The notes: a model not told the origin generated them from the sequence alone. Counted from the stretch's first letter, positions 1 to 6,784 are shown. The stretch: 12,282 nt of DNA from Solirubrobacterales bacterium (GCA_019240015.1 JAFAZB010000460.1:1-12282), one strand, 5' to 3'. Made by a program: numbers and translations.

Positions 1-13
1 GACAGGGGGCCGG

Positions 14-133
14 GGCGCGGACTTCGGGCGGGCGGCGCGCGCGGGGCTTCGCGGGGGGCGCGGACTTCGGGCGGGCGGCGCGCGCGGGGCGGCGCGGGCG
101 GCGCGGACTTCGGGCGGGCGGCGCGCGCGGGGC
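14..133. repeat. Three exact 34-bp direct repeats, 43-bp period
   Basis: Three identical 34-bp copies lie at 14-47, 57-90 and 100-133, separated by two unrelated 9-bp spacers, so the period is exactly 43 bp. Each copy begins GGCGCGGACTTCGGGCGGGC and ends in a GCGCGCGCGGGGC tract. A degenerate remnant (GGACTTCG) follows at about 139-146. The array is almost entirely G and C. The 43-bp period is not a multiple of three, which argues against a coding repeat. The copies are direct, and the units have no clear dyad stem beyond the GCGCGCGC core. More copies could lie left of the window edge. Function unknown: a GC-rich intergenic tandem repeat, or possibly a row of protein-binding sites. Confidence 0.85.
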
Positions 134-399
134 TCCGAGGACTTCGCCCTCGTGACGGATCCGCGACTGCGCGTCGCGCCTGTGTGGCACCAACGTGACA
201 TCCGTGCCAAGAAATCGCGATATCGCTGACGCGCGGCGCACGGTGCGCAATGCTCGCGCGGATGAGCGACGGATCAGACCGCCTGCACGCCGAATCCGCC
301 CCGGGGCGTGAGGAATCGCAACAGATCGCAACCAGGTCGAGGGTCGCGTCGGGGAGTGCGCAGCAGAGACGGCCAGCTGATCATCAGCGGACCCACCGG
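134..399. other. Intergenic region upstream of the nuclease-like gene; no clear gene
   Basis: No reading frame here is convincing. The frame of the downstream gene stays open back to an ATG at 250, but that stretch has weaker G/C third-position bias (about 74% by hand count against about 90% after 400), low-complexity composition and no ribosome-binding site. A relatively AT-rich island at about 195-224 stands out from the GC-rich surroundings. It contains a 6-bp inverted repeat, TGGCAC (185-190) and GTGCCA (204-209) with a 13-base gap, and a 10-bp palindrome GCGATATCGC (217-226). GTGACA (195-200) resembles a -35 element, but no good -10 follows at 17 bp. These are the only candidates for regulation of the downstream gene. 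Confidence 0.4.
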
Positions 400-1350
400 G
401 TGAAGGTGCTGGGCCAGTGGGATCTTTTGACGGTCGCGGGCGGCCGAGACCAGAAGCTCGCGGCGATCGCTGGGGCGCAGCGCGGCCGGGTGGCCCGCCG
501 GCAGCTGCTGGCGGTCGGGATCACCGCGAGCATGATCCAGACGATGCTCGTCCACCGCTGGCTTCATCGCTTGCACCCCGGCGTCTACGCGGTCGGTCAC
601 CTGGCTCCCATCCCCTGGGGAAACGAGACGGCGGCGCTGCTCGCATGCCCCCGGGGCGGACTTCTCAGCCACGAGAGCGCCGCCGAACTGTGGCGGATCC
701 GGCCGCCACAGCCATCAGCTCCGATCCATGTGACGGTAACCACCCATCAGATCCGCCGCGCGGGGATCCGAATCCATCGCAGCCGTGCTCTACGGCCACG
801 GGACATCCGGGTGCGAGAGCAGCTGCCCGTCACCGCGCCTGCGCGCACCCTGCTCGACATCGCTCCTGACCTCAGCGCGCGTGAGCTCGAGCGGGCACTC
901 GACGAGGCCCTCGTCCGCCGGATCGTCCGCCTCGATGAGATCGCCGAGATCCTCGGTCGCGCGAGCGGCATACGCGGCGCCGCGCGGCTGGGGTCGCTGA
1001 TCGAGCGGCATCCAGGCTCGACCTTCACCCGCTCCCAGGCCGAGGAGCGCTTCCTCGGCTTGGTCCGTTCGGCTGGGCTGCCCGAACCGTTGCTCAACGT
1101 CAGGGTCGAAGGGTTCGAGGTCGATTTCTTCTGGCCCGGGCACCGGCTGGTGGTGGAGGTCGACGGGTACGCATACCACGCCACCCGCAGCGCGTTCGAG
1201 CACGATCGCGCGAAGGGGAGCAAGCTGGCCGCCGCTGGGATCGCGACGGCGCGTGTCACCTGGCTGCAAATGGAGCACGAGCCCTACGCGGTGACGGCAC
1301 GGATCGCGCAGGCGCTGGTCCGGGCCGAGCCTCGGCAGACGGGCGCCTGA
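400..1350 (+). CDS. AbiEi-like N-terminal domain plus DUF559 (Vsr/PD-(D/E)XK-like) nuclease-fold protein
   Basis: Predicted 316-aa cytoplasmic protein. The N-terminal part (about residues 15-65, RVARRQLLAVGITASMIQTM then LHRLHPGVYAVGH) matches the winged-helix region seen in AbiEi-type antitoxins. The C-terminal part (about 205-310) matches the DUF559 endonuclease-like fold. Visible candidate acidic residues are Glu215 and Glu216 (SQAEERF), Asp242 (FEVDFFWP), and Glu253 and Asp255 (VVEVDGYAYH), arranged like a PD-(D/E)XK or Vsr active site. Such fused proteins are common solitary genes in actinobacteria and their function is largely unknown. No partner toxin or methylase gene lies beside it. 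The start is uncertain: GTG 400 sits just before the conserved region, while ATG 250 or 262 would add up to 50 low-complexity residues. None has a good Shine-Dalgarno sequence. It converges on the minus-strand block. Domain call fairly sure; biological role unknown. Confidence 0.8.
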   Translation: MKVLGQWDLLTVAGGRDQKLAAIAGAQRGRVARRQLLAVGITASMIQTMLVHRWLHRLHPGVYAVGHLAPIPWGNETAALLACPRGGLLSHESAAELWRIRPPQPSAPIHVTVTTHQIRRAGIRIHRSRALRPRDIRVREQLPVTAPARTLLDIAPDLSARELERALDEALVRRIVRLDEIAEILGRASGIRGAARLGSLIERHPGSTFTRSQAEERFLGLVRSAGLPEPLLNVRVEGFEVDFFWPGHRLVVEVDGYAYHATRSAFEHDRAKGSKLAAAGIATARVTWLQMEHEPYAVTARIAQALVRAEPRQTGA

Positions 1351-1352
1351 CT

Positions 1353-1372
1353 CGCCCCTAGCCGGGGGGGCG
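1353..1372. terminator. Possible hairpin between convergent genes
   Basis: CGCCCC (1353-1358) can pair with GGGGCG (1367-1372) around an 8-base loop. The element fits exactly in the 23-base gap between the plus-strand stop (1348-1350) and the minus-strand stop (1374-1376), where a bidirectional terminator would be expected. The stem is only 6 bp, all G/C, with no T-run on either side, so this is weak evidence. Confidence 0.25.
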
Positions 1373-1373
1373 C

Positions 1374-1616
1374 CTAGCCTCCGCCCCGCCCCTTCAGCCG
1401 AGGCAGCACTCCCTCGCGCTTCCAGCGCGACCCGGGTCGTCCCGGCAGGAGCAGCACGATCAGCAGCCCGACCACCGACAGCAGCAGGCCGAACGTCAGC
1501 CCGACCCGCTCCCCATAGCCCTTGCGGTCAGACAGCCAGGAGGCAGCGGCGGCCGACACGAGCCACGCGAACAGCAGGTAGAGCGCCTTGGCGCCGACCG
1601 CCGCGTACAGGGTCAT
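1374..1616 (-). CDS. Small two-helix membrane protein downstream of livF
   Basis: 80-aa protein with two hydrophobic segments, about residues 5-27 (AAVGAKALYLLFAWLVSAAA) and 40-58 (LTFGLLLSVVGLLIVLLLP). They are joined by a short charged loop (LSDRKGYGERVG) and followed by a basic tail (RWKREGVLPRLKGRGGG). The KGYGER then GLLIVLLLP pattern resembles many small uncharacterised bacterial membrane proteins. It starts at ATG 1616 behind GGAGCGGC, 30 bases after the livF stop, and looks like the last gene of the liv operon. Start and stop coupling to livF runs through the duplicated leader described at 1613-1650. The tail codons are very G-rich, so the real end of a folded domain may be near residue 60. 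Function unknown; an accessory or regulator of the transporter is possible from position only. Confidence 0.6.
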   Translation of the reverse strand: MTLYAAVGAKALYLLFAWLVSAAAASWLSDRKGYGERVGLTFGLLLSVVGLLIVLLLPGRPGSRWKREGVLPRLKGRGGG

Positions 1617-1647
1617 GCCGCTCCGATGCTCATGCCGCTCCGATGGT
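1614..1647 (-). repeat. 17-bp tandem duplication creating a start/stop relay after livF
   Basis: Two adjacent 17-bp copies, 1614-1630 and 1631-1647, differ at one base, with a further CATG at 1648-1651. On the minus strand each copy supplies GGAG plus an ATG. The livF TGA (1649-1647) overlaps an ATG (1650-1648) that encodes MTIGAA and stops at TGA 1632-1630. That TGA overlaps a second ATG (1633-1631) encoding MSIGAA, which stops at TGA 1615-1613. That TGA in turn overlaps the ATG of the 80-aa gene (1616-1614). The result is three consecutive ATGA overlaps. Confidence 0.8.
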
Positions 1648-2354
1648 CATGTCCCCAGATACGCCCGTTGCACCTCGGGATCGTCGCGTAGTTGCGACGA
1701 GTTGTTGGCGAGTACCACCCGTCCGGTCTCCAGCACGTATCCGCGCTTGGAGATCTCGAGCGCGTAGTTCGCGTTCTGCTCGACCAGCAGAATCGCCACT
1801 CCGGCACGGTTGATCTCGGCGATCGTCTCGTAGATGCGCTCGACGAGGATCGGGGCGATCCCCATCGAGGGCTCGTCGAGCATCAGCAGCTTGGGCCGGG
1901 CCATCAGCGCGCGGCCGATCGCGAGCATCTGCTGCTCGCCGCCGGACATCGTGCCCGCCTTCTGGCGTTGGCGCTCGCTGAGGCGCGGAAAAAGCTCGAA
2001 CACACGCTCCAGGTCGTCGGCGATCCCCGCCCTGGGCCGGCGGTGGGCGCCTAGCTCGAGATTCTCCCTGACGGTCATTCGCGGAAAGCAGTGGCGGCCT
2101 TCGGGGGCCAGCGCGATCCCCCGGACCACGATCTCGTGCGCCGGAACCCGGGTGATCTCCTCGCCAGCGAACGTGATTTCGCCGGCGCTCGCCGGCGTCA
2201 GCCCCGAGATCGAGCGCAGCGTGGTCGACTTGCCGGCGCCGTTTGAGCCGATCAGCGTCACCACCTCCCCCTCCTCGACGGTCAGCGAGACGCCTTTGAG
2301 CGCCTCGATCGAGCCGTAGCGCGCACGGATGTCCGAGACCTCGAGCAGGGTCAC
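1647..2354 (-). CDS. livF: Branched-chain amino acid ABC transporter ATP-binding protein LivF
   Basis: 235-aa cytoplasmic ATPase, one of the two ATP-binding subunits that drive the LivHM permease. Motifs in order: Walker A GSNGAGKST (36-44), the LivF-type Q-loop region APEGRH (83-88), signature MSGGEQ (136-141), Walker B LLMLDE (156-161) and VEQNANYAL (191-199). The last carries Gln where most ABC ATPases have the H-loop His; this is normal in LivF proteins. The C-terminal RGYVLETGRVV is also family-typical. Length matches known LivF proteins (about 235 aa). Start chosen at GTG 2354, whose GTGA overlaps the livG stop by 4 bases, which implies translational coupling; the upstream Shine-Dalgarno is weak. 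The same frame stays open further upstream but has no ABC content there. Substrate cannot be fixed from sequence; the family carries Leu/Ile/Val and other hydrophobic or polar amino acids, amides or urea. Confidence 0.96.
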   Translation of the reverse strand: MTLLEVSDIRARYGSIEALKGVSLTVEEGEVVTLIGSNGAGKSTTLRSISGLTPASAGEITFAGEEITRVPAHEIVVRGIALAPEGRHCFPRMTVRENLELGAHRRPRAGIADDLERVFELFPRLSERQRQKAGTMSGGEQQMLAIGRALMARPKLLMLDEPSMGIAPILVERIYETIAEINRAGVAILLVEQNANYALEISKRGYVLETGRVVLANNSSQLRDDPEVQRAYLGT

Positions 2355-3148
2355 CGCTGCTTGCCCAGGTAGGCCTCGATCACGCGCGGGTCGGCGCGGA
2401 CCTCGGACGGGGGTCCCTCGGCGATCTTCTCGCCGTGATCGAGCACGGTGACGCGCTCGGAGACATCCATCACGACCTTCATGTCGTGCTCGATCAGCAG
2501 GATCGTGAGCTCGAGCTCGTCGCGAAGCTTGCGCATGAACTCGGTCAGCGACACCGACTCCTGCGGGTTCATGCCGGCGGTCGGCTCGTCGAGCAGCAGC
2601 AGCTGCGGCCTGCTGGCGAGCGCCCTGGCGATCTCGACCCGGCGCTGGTCGCCGTAGGAGAGCTGGGCGCCGAGCTGGTCGAAGGCTGTCGGCCCCAGCC
2701 CGACGTAGGCGAGCAGCTCGCGGGCGCGCTCGCGGACTGCACGCTCCTCGCGTGTCACCCACGGCGGGCGCAGGATCGACCCGAACAGTCCAGCCCGCAT
2801 CCTGGCGTGGGCGCCGATCATCACGTTTTCCAGCGCGCTCATCGCGCCGAACAGGCGGATGTTCTGGAACGTCCGGGCGACGCCCAGGCCGGTGATCACG
2901 TCCGGGCGCGCGCGGGTGACGTCGCGCTCGCCGAGCACGATTCTGCCGGCACTCGGCTTGTATAGGCCGGTCAGCATGTTGAACAGCGTGGTCTTGCCGG
3001 CGCCGTTGGGCCCGATCAGCGACACGATCGAATGGCGGGGCACCTCCAGCGAGACGCGGTCGACCGCGACCAGCCCGCCGAACTCCTTGGTGACCTGCTC
3101 GGTGCGGATCATCGACGTGGCGCCGGGGGCGTAGGTGCCGACGCTCAC
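2351..3148 (-). CDS. livG: Branched-chain amino acid ABC transporter ATP-binding protein LivG
   Basis: 265-aa cytoplasmic ATPase that pairs with LivF. Motifs: Walker A GPNGAGKT (46-53), Q-loop ARTFQNIRLF (91-100, Gln95), signature LSYGDQRRVEIARAL (163-177), Walker B LLLLDEPTAGMNP (183-195), and H-loop His221 in LLIEHDMKVVMDVSERV. The TAGMNP after Walker B and the EAYLG C-terminus are LivG hallmarks. Start chosen at GTG 3148. It overlaps the livM stop as GTGA and has a strong GGAGG seven bases upstream. The first ATG (3112, MIRTEQ) lacks a Shine-Dalgarno, and using it would remove 12 residues that precede the usual family start. The protein end overlaps livF by 4 bases. Very sure of family; general hydrophobic amino acid substrate inferred from the operon. 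Confidence 0.96.
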   Translation of the reverse strand: MSVGTYAPGATSMIRTEQVTKEFGGLVAVDRVSLEVPRHSIVSLIGPNGAGKTTLFNMLTGLYKPSAGRIVLGERDVTRARPDVITGLGVARTFQNIRLFGAMSALENVMIGAHARMRAGLFGSILRPPWVTREERAVRERARELLAYVGLGPTAFDQLGAQLSYGDQRRVEIARALASRPQLLLLDEPTAGMNPQESVSLTEFMRKLRDELELTILLIEHDMKVVMDVSERVTVLDHGEKIAEGPPSEVRADPRVIEAYLGKQR

Positions 3149-4320
3149 CGGGTGCCCTCCATCAGCTGCGCGTCCTCGGCCGCAATCTCGGCGGTCAGCT
3201 CCATCCGACGCCGGCGCTCCGGCACCAGCCCCTGCGGGCGAAGGACCATCACCATCACCAGCAAGAAGCCGAAGATGCCGAATTCGACCTCGGTCAGCGG
3301 GAAGTTGAGTCCAAGCTTGGAGGGCAAGTTGTTGAGCACGTCGGGAATCAGCCAGTTGTTGATGTATCCGAGCAGCAGGCCCCCGACGACCGCGCCCCAG
3401 ATCGAGCCAAGGCCGCCGATGATCACCATCGCCAGCACGAAGATCGAGAATCCGAATTGGAACTGGCCGGCGTTGACCTCGGTGTAGTAGGTCCCGAGGA
3501 AGGCACCCGACATGCCGCCAAAGGTCGCGCCGATCGCATACGCCATCAGCTTGGTACGCACGGCGGGGATTCCCATCGACACCGCCGCCACCTCGTCCTC
3601 GCGCAGCGCGATCCAGGCCCGGCCCAGGCGCGAGTCGCGCAGCCGGAGGTTGACGAACAGGACCAGCACGAGGATCCCGTAGATCAACCAGTACCACGGC
3701 CTCAGGTTGAGCAAGTTGAACAGCCCGATCCCGGGGAAGTAGGGCGCATCGACCGCGCTGATCCCGAGGTTCCCGGCGGTCAGGGTCATGCCCCCGCCGA
3801 CGTGCACGCTCTGCCCATTGACCGCGACAACGCCGATGATCTCGCCGAATGCGAGCGTCACGATCGCGATGTAGTCGCCCCGCAGGCGCAGCGTCGGCAG
3901 GCCGATGATCACCCCTGCGACGGCGCAGATCAGCGCCGCACAGACCAGGATCAGCAGGAAGTTGAGGTGGATCCCGGGCAGCGTGCTGGCGACCGGCGAG
4001 ACCCCGAGATGCACATGCGCCTTGAAGAAGAACCCTGATCCGAACCACCCCAGCGAATATGCGCCCAGCGCGTAGAACGCCACGTAGCCGAGGTCCAACA
4101 GGCCGGCGAACCCCACCACCACATTGAGGCCGAGCGACATCACGGCGAACGCGACCGCGATGATCGTCGCGTTCATGAAGCCGCTCGAGTTCGAGAAGAA
4201 GAACGGCAGCACGACGCCGATCACGATCAAAGCGCCGGCCAGTGCCTTGCTCCACCACGGGGGCAGGACGCGCTGCGCGGTGTCCCGCCACTCCTTGAGC
4301 TGCGCGATCAGCTCGCTCAT
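3145..4320 (-). CDS. livM: Branched-chain amino acid ABC transporter permease LivM
   Basis: 391-aa inner-membrane permease with about eight to ten hydrophobic segments. Family marks include LGLNVVVGFAGLLDLGYVAF (63-82), LRLRGDYIAIVTLAFGEIIG (144-163), an EAA-like ATPase-contact loop RLGRAWIALREDEVAAVSMG (231-250), and IGGLGSIWGAVVGGLLLGY (301-319). The C-terminal LRPQGLVPERRRR (360-372) is followed by a short acidic tail. Length is in the normal LivM range. ATG 4320 is the start: it overlaps the livH stop (ATGA) and has GAGAGG just upstream. LivM forms the translocation pore with LivH, powered by LivG and LivF. The four genes livH-M-G-F are linked by 4-base overlaps throughout, so they should be made in fixed ratio. 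Confidence 0.96.
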   Translation of the reverse strand: MSELIAQLKEWRDTAQRVLPPWWSKALAGALIVIGVVLPFFFSNSSGFMNATIIAVAFAVMSLGLNVVVGFAGLLDLGYVAFYALGAYSLGWFGSGFFFKAHVHLGVSPVASTLPGIHLNFLLILVCAALICAVAGVIIGLPTLRLRGDYIAIVTLAFGEIIGVVAVNGQSVHVGGGMTLTAGNLGISAVDAPYFPGIGLFNLLNLRPWYWLIYGILVLVLFVNLRLRDSRLGRAWIALREDEVAAVSMGIPAVRTKLMAYAIGATFGGMSGAFLGTYYTEVNAGQFQFGFSIFVLAMVIIGGLGSIWGAVVGGLLLGYINNWLIPDVLNNLPSKLGLNFPLTEVEFGIFGFLLVMVMVLRPQGLVPERRRRMELTAEIAAEDAQLMEGTR

Positions 4321-5426
4321 CCCGCCTCTCTGATCTCCTCGCCGAGCAGCCCTCGCGGGCGCAGGATCATGATCACGATCAGGTAGCCGAAGACGACCGC
4401 CTCGGTCCATTGCGGGCCCATCCGGGAATCCGACAGCGCCTGGATGACCCCGATGATCAGGCCGCCAAGAACGGCGCCGCGGACATTCCCGATGCCACCC
4501 ATCACCGCGGCCGTGAAGGCGATCAGGCCCGCCTCGAAGCCCTGGAAGTACCAAACGTTAGTCTCGTACAGCGCATACACCAGCCCGGCGGCGCCGGCCA
4601 ACATGCCGCCGAGCAGGAACGTCAGCGAGATCGTGGCGTTGACGTTGATCCCCATCAGCCGCGCGGCCTCGGGGTCCTGCGCGGTGGCTCGCATCGCCCG
4701 CCCGGCGCGGGTGTTGCTGATGAACCAGGCCAACCCGAACACCAGCGGCACCATCACCGCCAGCGCGAGGATGTAGCCGCGCACGATCGGGACGCCTGAG
4801 ATGTTGAACACGGTGCTCTGCTCGTGGACCAGATCGGTCACGCCCTGAGGCGAGCCGCCCCGCCACAAGAGACCCACGTTCTGGAGGATGAAAGAGAACC
4901 CCACCGCGGTGATCAGCGGCGCCAGCTTGGGCGCCCCCCGCAGCGGGCGGTAAGCCACGCGCTCGATCAGCACGTTGAGCGAGCCGCAGACAGCCATCGA
5001 CACGATCAAGGTCAGGATCAGGCCGCCGATCAAGCCGATCGTGCCGGTGGCGGCGCCGAGCCCGATCGAGCCCCAGAAGCCGGCGGCGGTGAACGAGCCG
5101 ACCATGAACACGTCGCCGTGGGCGAAGTTGATCAGCTCGATGATCCCGTACACCAGCGTGTAGCCGATCGCGATCAGCGCCCAGATGGCCCCGTTCGACA
5201 ATCCTTGCGCGAGGTTGAAGCCGAGCCGGCTGAGGTCGTGCTGGATGACCGGATGCCCGGCCACCACGCCCGCCTGATAGCCGTGGGTGAGGTCCCGAAT
5301 CCCGTAGTAGATCGGCAGTGCGGCGAGTGCCGCCAACAGCCCCCAGCGTCCGAGGTAGCGGCGCACCAGCGCCAGCGGGCGCGCCGGAACCGCCGGCATC
5401 CTCGGGGATATCGAGCTCGCTTCCAC
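4317..5426 (-). CDS. livH: Branched-chain amino acid ABC transporter permease LivH, N-terminally extended
   Basis: 369-aa integral membrane permease. The conserved core begins near residue 70 with FNLAQGLSNGAIWALIAIGY, then LVYGIIELINFAHGDVFMVG (91-110), where NFAHGD is the family hallmark. Later come an EAA-like loop (GRAMRATAQDPEAARLMGIN), GGMLAGAAGLVYAL, and a C-terminal ILRPRGLLGEE. Well-studied LivH proteins are about 300 aa, so roughly 60 extra N-terminal residues are present here. They include an additional hydrophobic segment (about 29-43) and a predicted extracytoplasmic stretch. Start set at GTG 5426 (VEASS); ATG 5399 (MPAVPARP) is nearly as good and neither has an ideal Shine-Dalgarno. 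The gene lies 74 bases after livK, across a strong hairpin, and overlaps livM by 4 bases. Confidence 0.95.
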   Translation of the reverse strand: MEASSISPRMPAVPARPLALVRRYLGRWGLLAALAALPIYYGIRDLTHGYQAGVVAGHPVIQHDLSRLGFNLAQGLSNGAIWALIAIGYTLVYGIIELINFAHGDVFMVGSFTAAGFWGSIGLGAATGTIGLIGGLILTLIVSMAVCGSLNVLIERVAYRPLRGAPKLAPLITAVGFSFILQNVGLLWRGGSPQGVTDLVHEQSTVFNISGVPIVRGYILALAVMVPLVFGLAWFISNTRAGRAMRATAQDPEAARLMGINVNATISLTFLLGGMLAGAAGLVYALYETNVWYFQGFEAGLIAFTAAVMGGIGNVRGAVLGGLIIGVIQALSDSRMGPQWTEAVVFGYLIVIMILRPRGLLGEEIREAG

Positions 5427-5455
5427 GGGTCCGTGCGGAGTATGGAGCGTGGAGA

Positions 5456-5489
5456 ACTCGGAGGGGGCGCCAAGGCGCCCCCTCCGAGT
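5456..5489 (-). terminator. 16-bp perfect hairpin between livK and livH (attenuator or mRNA-stability element)
   Basis: Bases 5456-5471 and 5474-5489 are perfect inverted complements with only two bases (AA on the plus strand) between them. In the minus-strand transcript the apex reads CUUG, a tetraloop type known to close with its own C-G pair. The stem starts 11 bases after the livK stop and ends 29 bases before the livH start. No U-run follows, so a classic complete terminator is unlikely. The position fits partial termination or 3'-end protection that raises livK over livHMGF. Confidence 0.7.
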
Positions 5490-5500
5490 AGCTGCCTAGC

Positions 5501-6784
5501 TCAGGACGAGCCGACCGTCTTGGTCGGAGTCAGCGTCTTGAAGAACACCGGGGTTCCGTCCGAACCGACCTTGTACAGGCCGTAGGACTTCAGCGTGGTG
5601 TCTCCGTTCTTGTCGAAGCCATAGGTCCCGAGCACCGAGCTGCGGTTGGTGGTCGCGAACAGCGCCTTCAGGACAGCCGACGGGCTGTTGCCCTGGGCGC
5701 CGACGCTGGCGATCGTGTCGAGCCCCAGCTTCATCGCCTCATAGCCGTAGATCGCGTACGGGTCGGGATTGGCGTCTCCGTACTTGGCCTTGTATGCCGC
5801 CAGGAACGTCTTACCGCCCGGATAGGAGGTGAGGTTCTGGGTGGCGACGGTGCACTCCAGCAGCGGGTCGATCGCCGCCGGGACGCCGCCCTTCGAGGCT
5901 CCCGTGTAGGACGAGGTGCAGACGCCGTCGCCGCCGAAGATCTTGGCGGTGGGAAGCGCCGCGTGGACGTCCTTGGTGATCTGCACCGCTCCGTTGGAGA
6001 CGATGCCCGCGAAGAAGAAGCAGTCGGCTCCCTGCCCCTTGACCGTGGCCGCATAGGAGCGGAAGTTGGGCGCGGTGGGATCGATCCCGGTGTTACTGGC
6101 GATCGTGACCCCGTAGAAGCCCTTCTCCAACCCGAGCAGCGTGGCCAGACCAGCGCCGTAGGCCTCCTTGTCGTTGGCCACCGCCACCTTCGTGCAGCCC
6201 GCCTGCTTCATCGCCATCAGGTCGGCTGCGGCCTGGATCGAGTCGATCGGCACGATCCGCAGGTAGGTGCGGTTGCCCGTCGGGTAGTACTTCTGCGGCT
6301 CACCGGGGGCGCTGCCCGGGAGGTTCGTGGTCAGACCGACGTAGGTATTTGCGGGGCTGACCTGCGCGATCCCGCCCTGGTTGAGGATCGGGATCGAGAC
6401 CTCGCTGGCGCCAGAGTTGAACTCGCCGATGTAGTAGACCGCTTTCTTGTCGGCGGCCGCCTTGCGGGCGTTGGCCGCGGTCTGGCCGGGATCCCACTTG
6501 CCGGCAGCGGCGGTCGAGTCGTCGAGCGACTGGTAGTTGACCGTCCACTGACCAGCCTTGTTGCCGGCCTCGGACAGCGCGAGCTTGATCCCGTTGACCA
6601 TCGGATCTGTCTGGGCAGTCGACGCTCCCTGGAGCGGCAGGCTCGAGTACACGTCGACCGTTTTGCCGCCGCCACCGCCGCCGCCCCCACTCGAGCTGCT
6701 CTTGCTACTGCTGCCGCAGGCGCCGATCGCGACCACGGATCCGACGACCAGGAAGGCCCTGATCGCCTTGCCGAGATAACTCAT
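5501..6784 (-). CDS. livK: Branched-chain amino acid ABC transporter solute-binding lipoprotein (LivK-type)
   Basis: 427-aa exported lipoprotein that captures substrate outside the membrane for LivHMGF. Signal peptide residues 1-22 end in the lipobox IGAC with Cys23. A low-complexity Ser/Gly linker (24-40, including eight Gly in a row) precedes the type-1 periplasmic-binding fold (about 41-415). Likely ligand-region motifs are YIGEFNSGASEVSIP (118-132), VSPANTYVGLT (142-152), KEAYGAGLA (206-214) and IYGYEAM (345-351). A C-terminal SVLGTYGFDKNGDTTL (383-398) is shared with both upstream paralogues. ATG 6784 is preceded by a strong AAGAGGAGG (6788-6796), the best ribosome-binding site in the window, which suggests high expression. 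A candidate promoter lies at 6836-6864. Family certain; exact amino acid unknown. Confidence 0.95.
   Translation of the reverse strand: MSYLGKAIRAFLVVGSVVAIGACGSSSKSSSSGGGGGGGGKTVDVYSSLPLQGASTAQTDPMVNGIKLALSEAGNKAGQWTVNYQSLDDSTAAAGKWDPGQTAANARKAAADKKAVYYIGEFNSGASEVSIPILNQGGIAQVSPANTYVGLTTNLPGSAPGEPQKYYPTGNRTYLRIVPIDSIQAAADLMAMKQAGCTKVAVANDKEAYGAGLATLLGLEKGFYGVTIASNTGIDPTAPNFRSYAATVKGQGADCFFFAGIVSNGAVQITKDVHAALPTAKIFGGDGVCTSSYTGASKGGVPAAIDPLLECTVATQNLTSYPGGKTFLAAYKAKYGDANPDPYAIYGYEAMKLGLDTIASVGAQGNSPSAVLKALFATTNRSSVLGTYGFDKNGDTTLKSYGLYKVGSDGTPVFFKTLTPTKTVGSS

Noticed and set aside
14..133. CRISPR array
   Set aside because: The 34-bp repeats are separated by only 9-bp GC-rich spacers, far shorter than real CRISPR spacers, and no cas genes are present.
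185..199. Sigma-54 type -24 element (TGGCAC)
   Set aside because: The required TGC at the -12 position is missing (CAACGTGAC follows), and actinobacteria generally lack sigma-54.
195..223. Sigma70 promoter GTGACA-17-CGATAT for the nuclease-like gene
   Set aside because: The -35 is reasonable, but the -10 matches the consensus at only two of six positions, so I do not call it a promoter.
2351..4291. Single 646-codon minus-strand frame that would fuse extra sequence to the LivG N-terminus
   Set aside because: The part upstream of 3148 is an out-of-frame reading of livM with Arg/Ala-rich nonsense content. LivG has a good GTG start with GGAGG at 3148, so there is no fusion protein.
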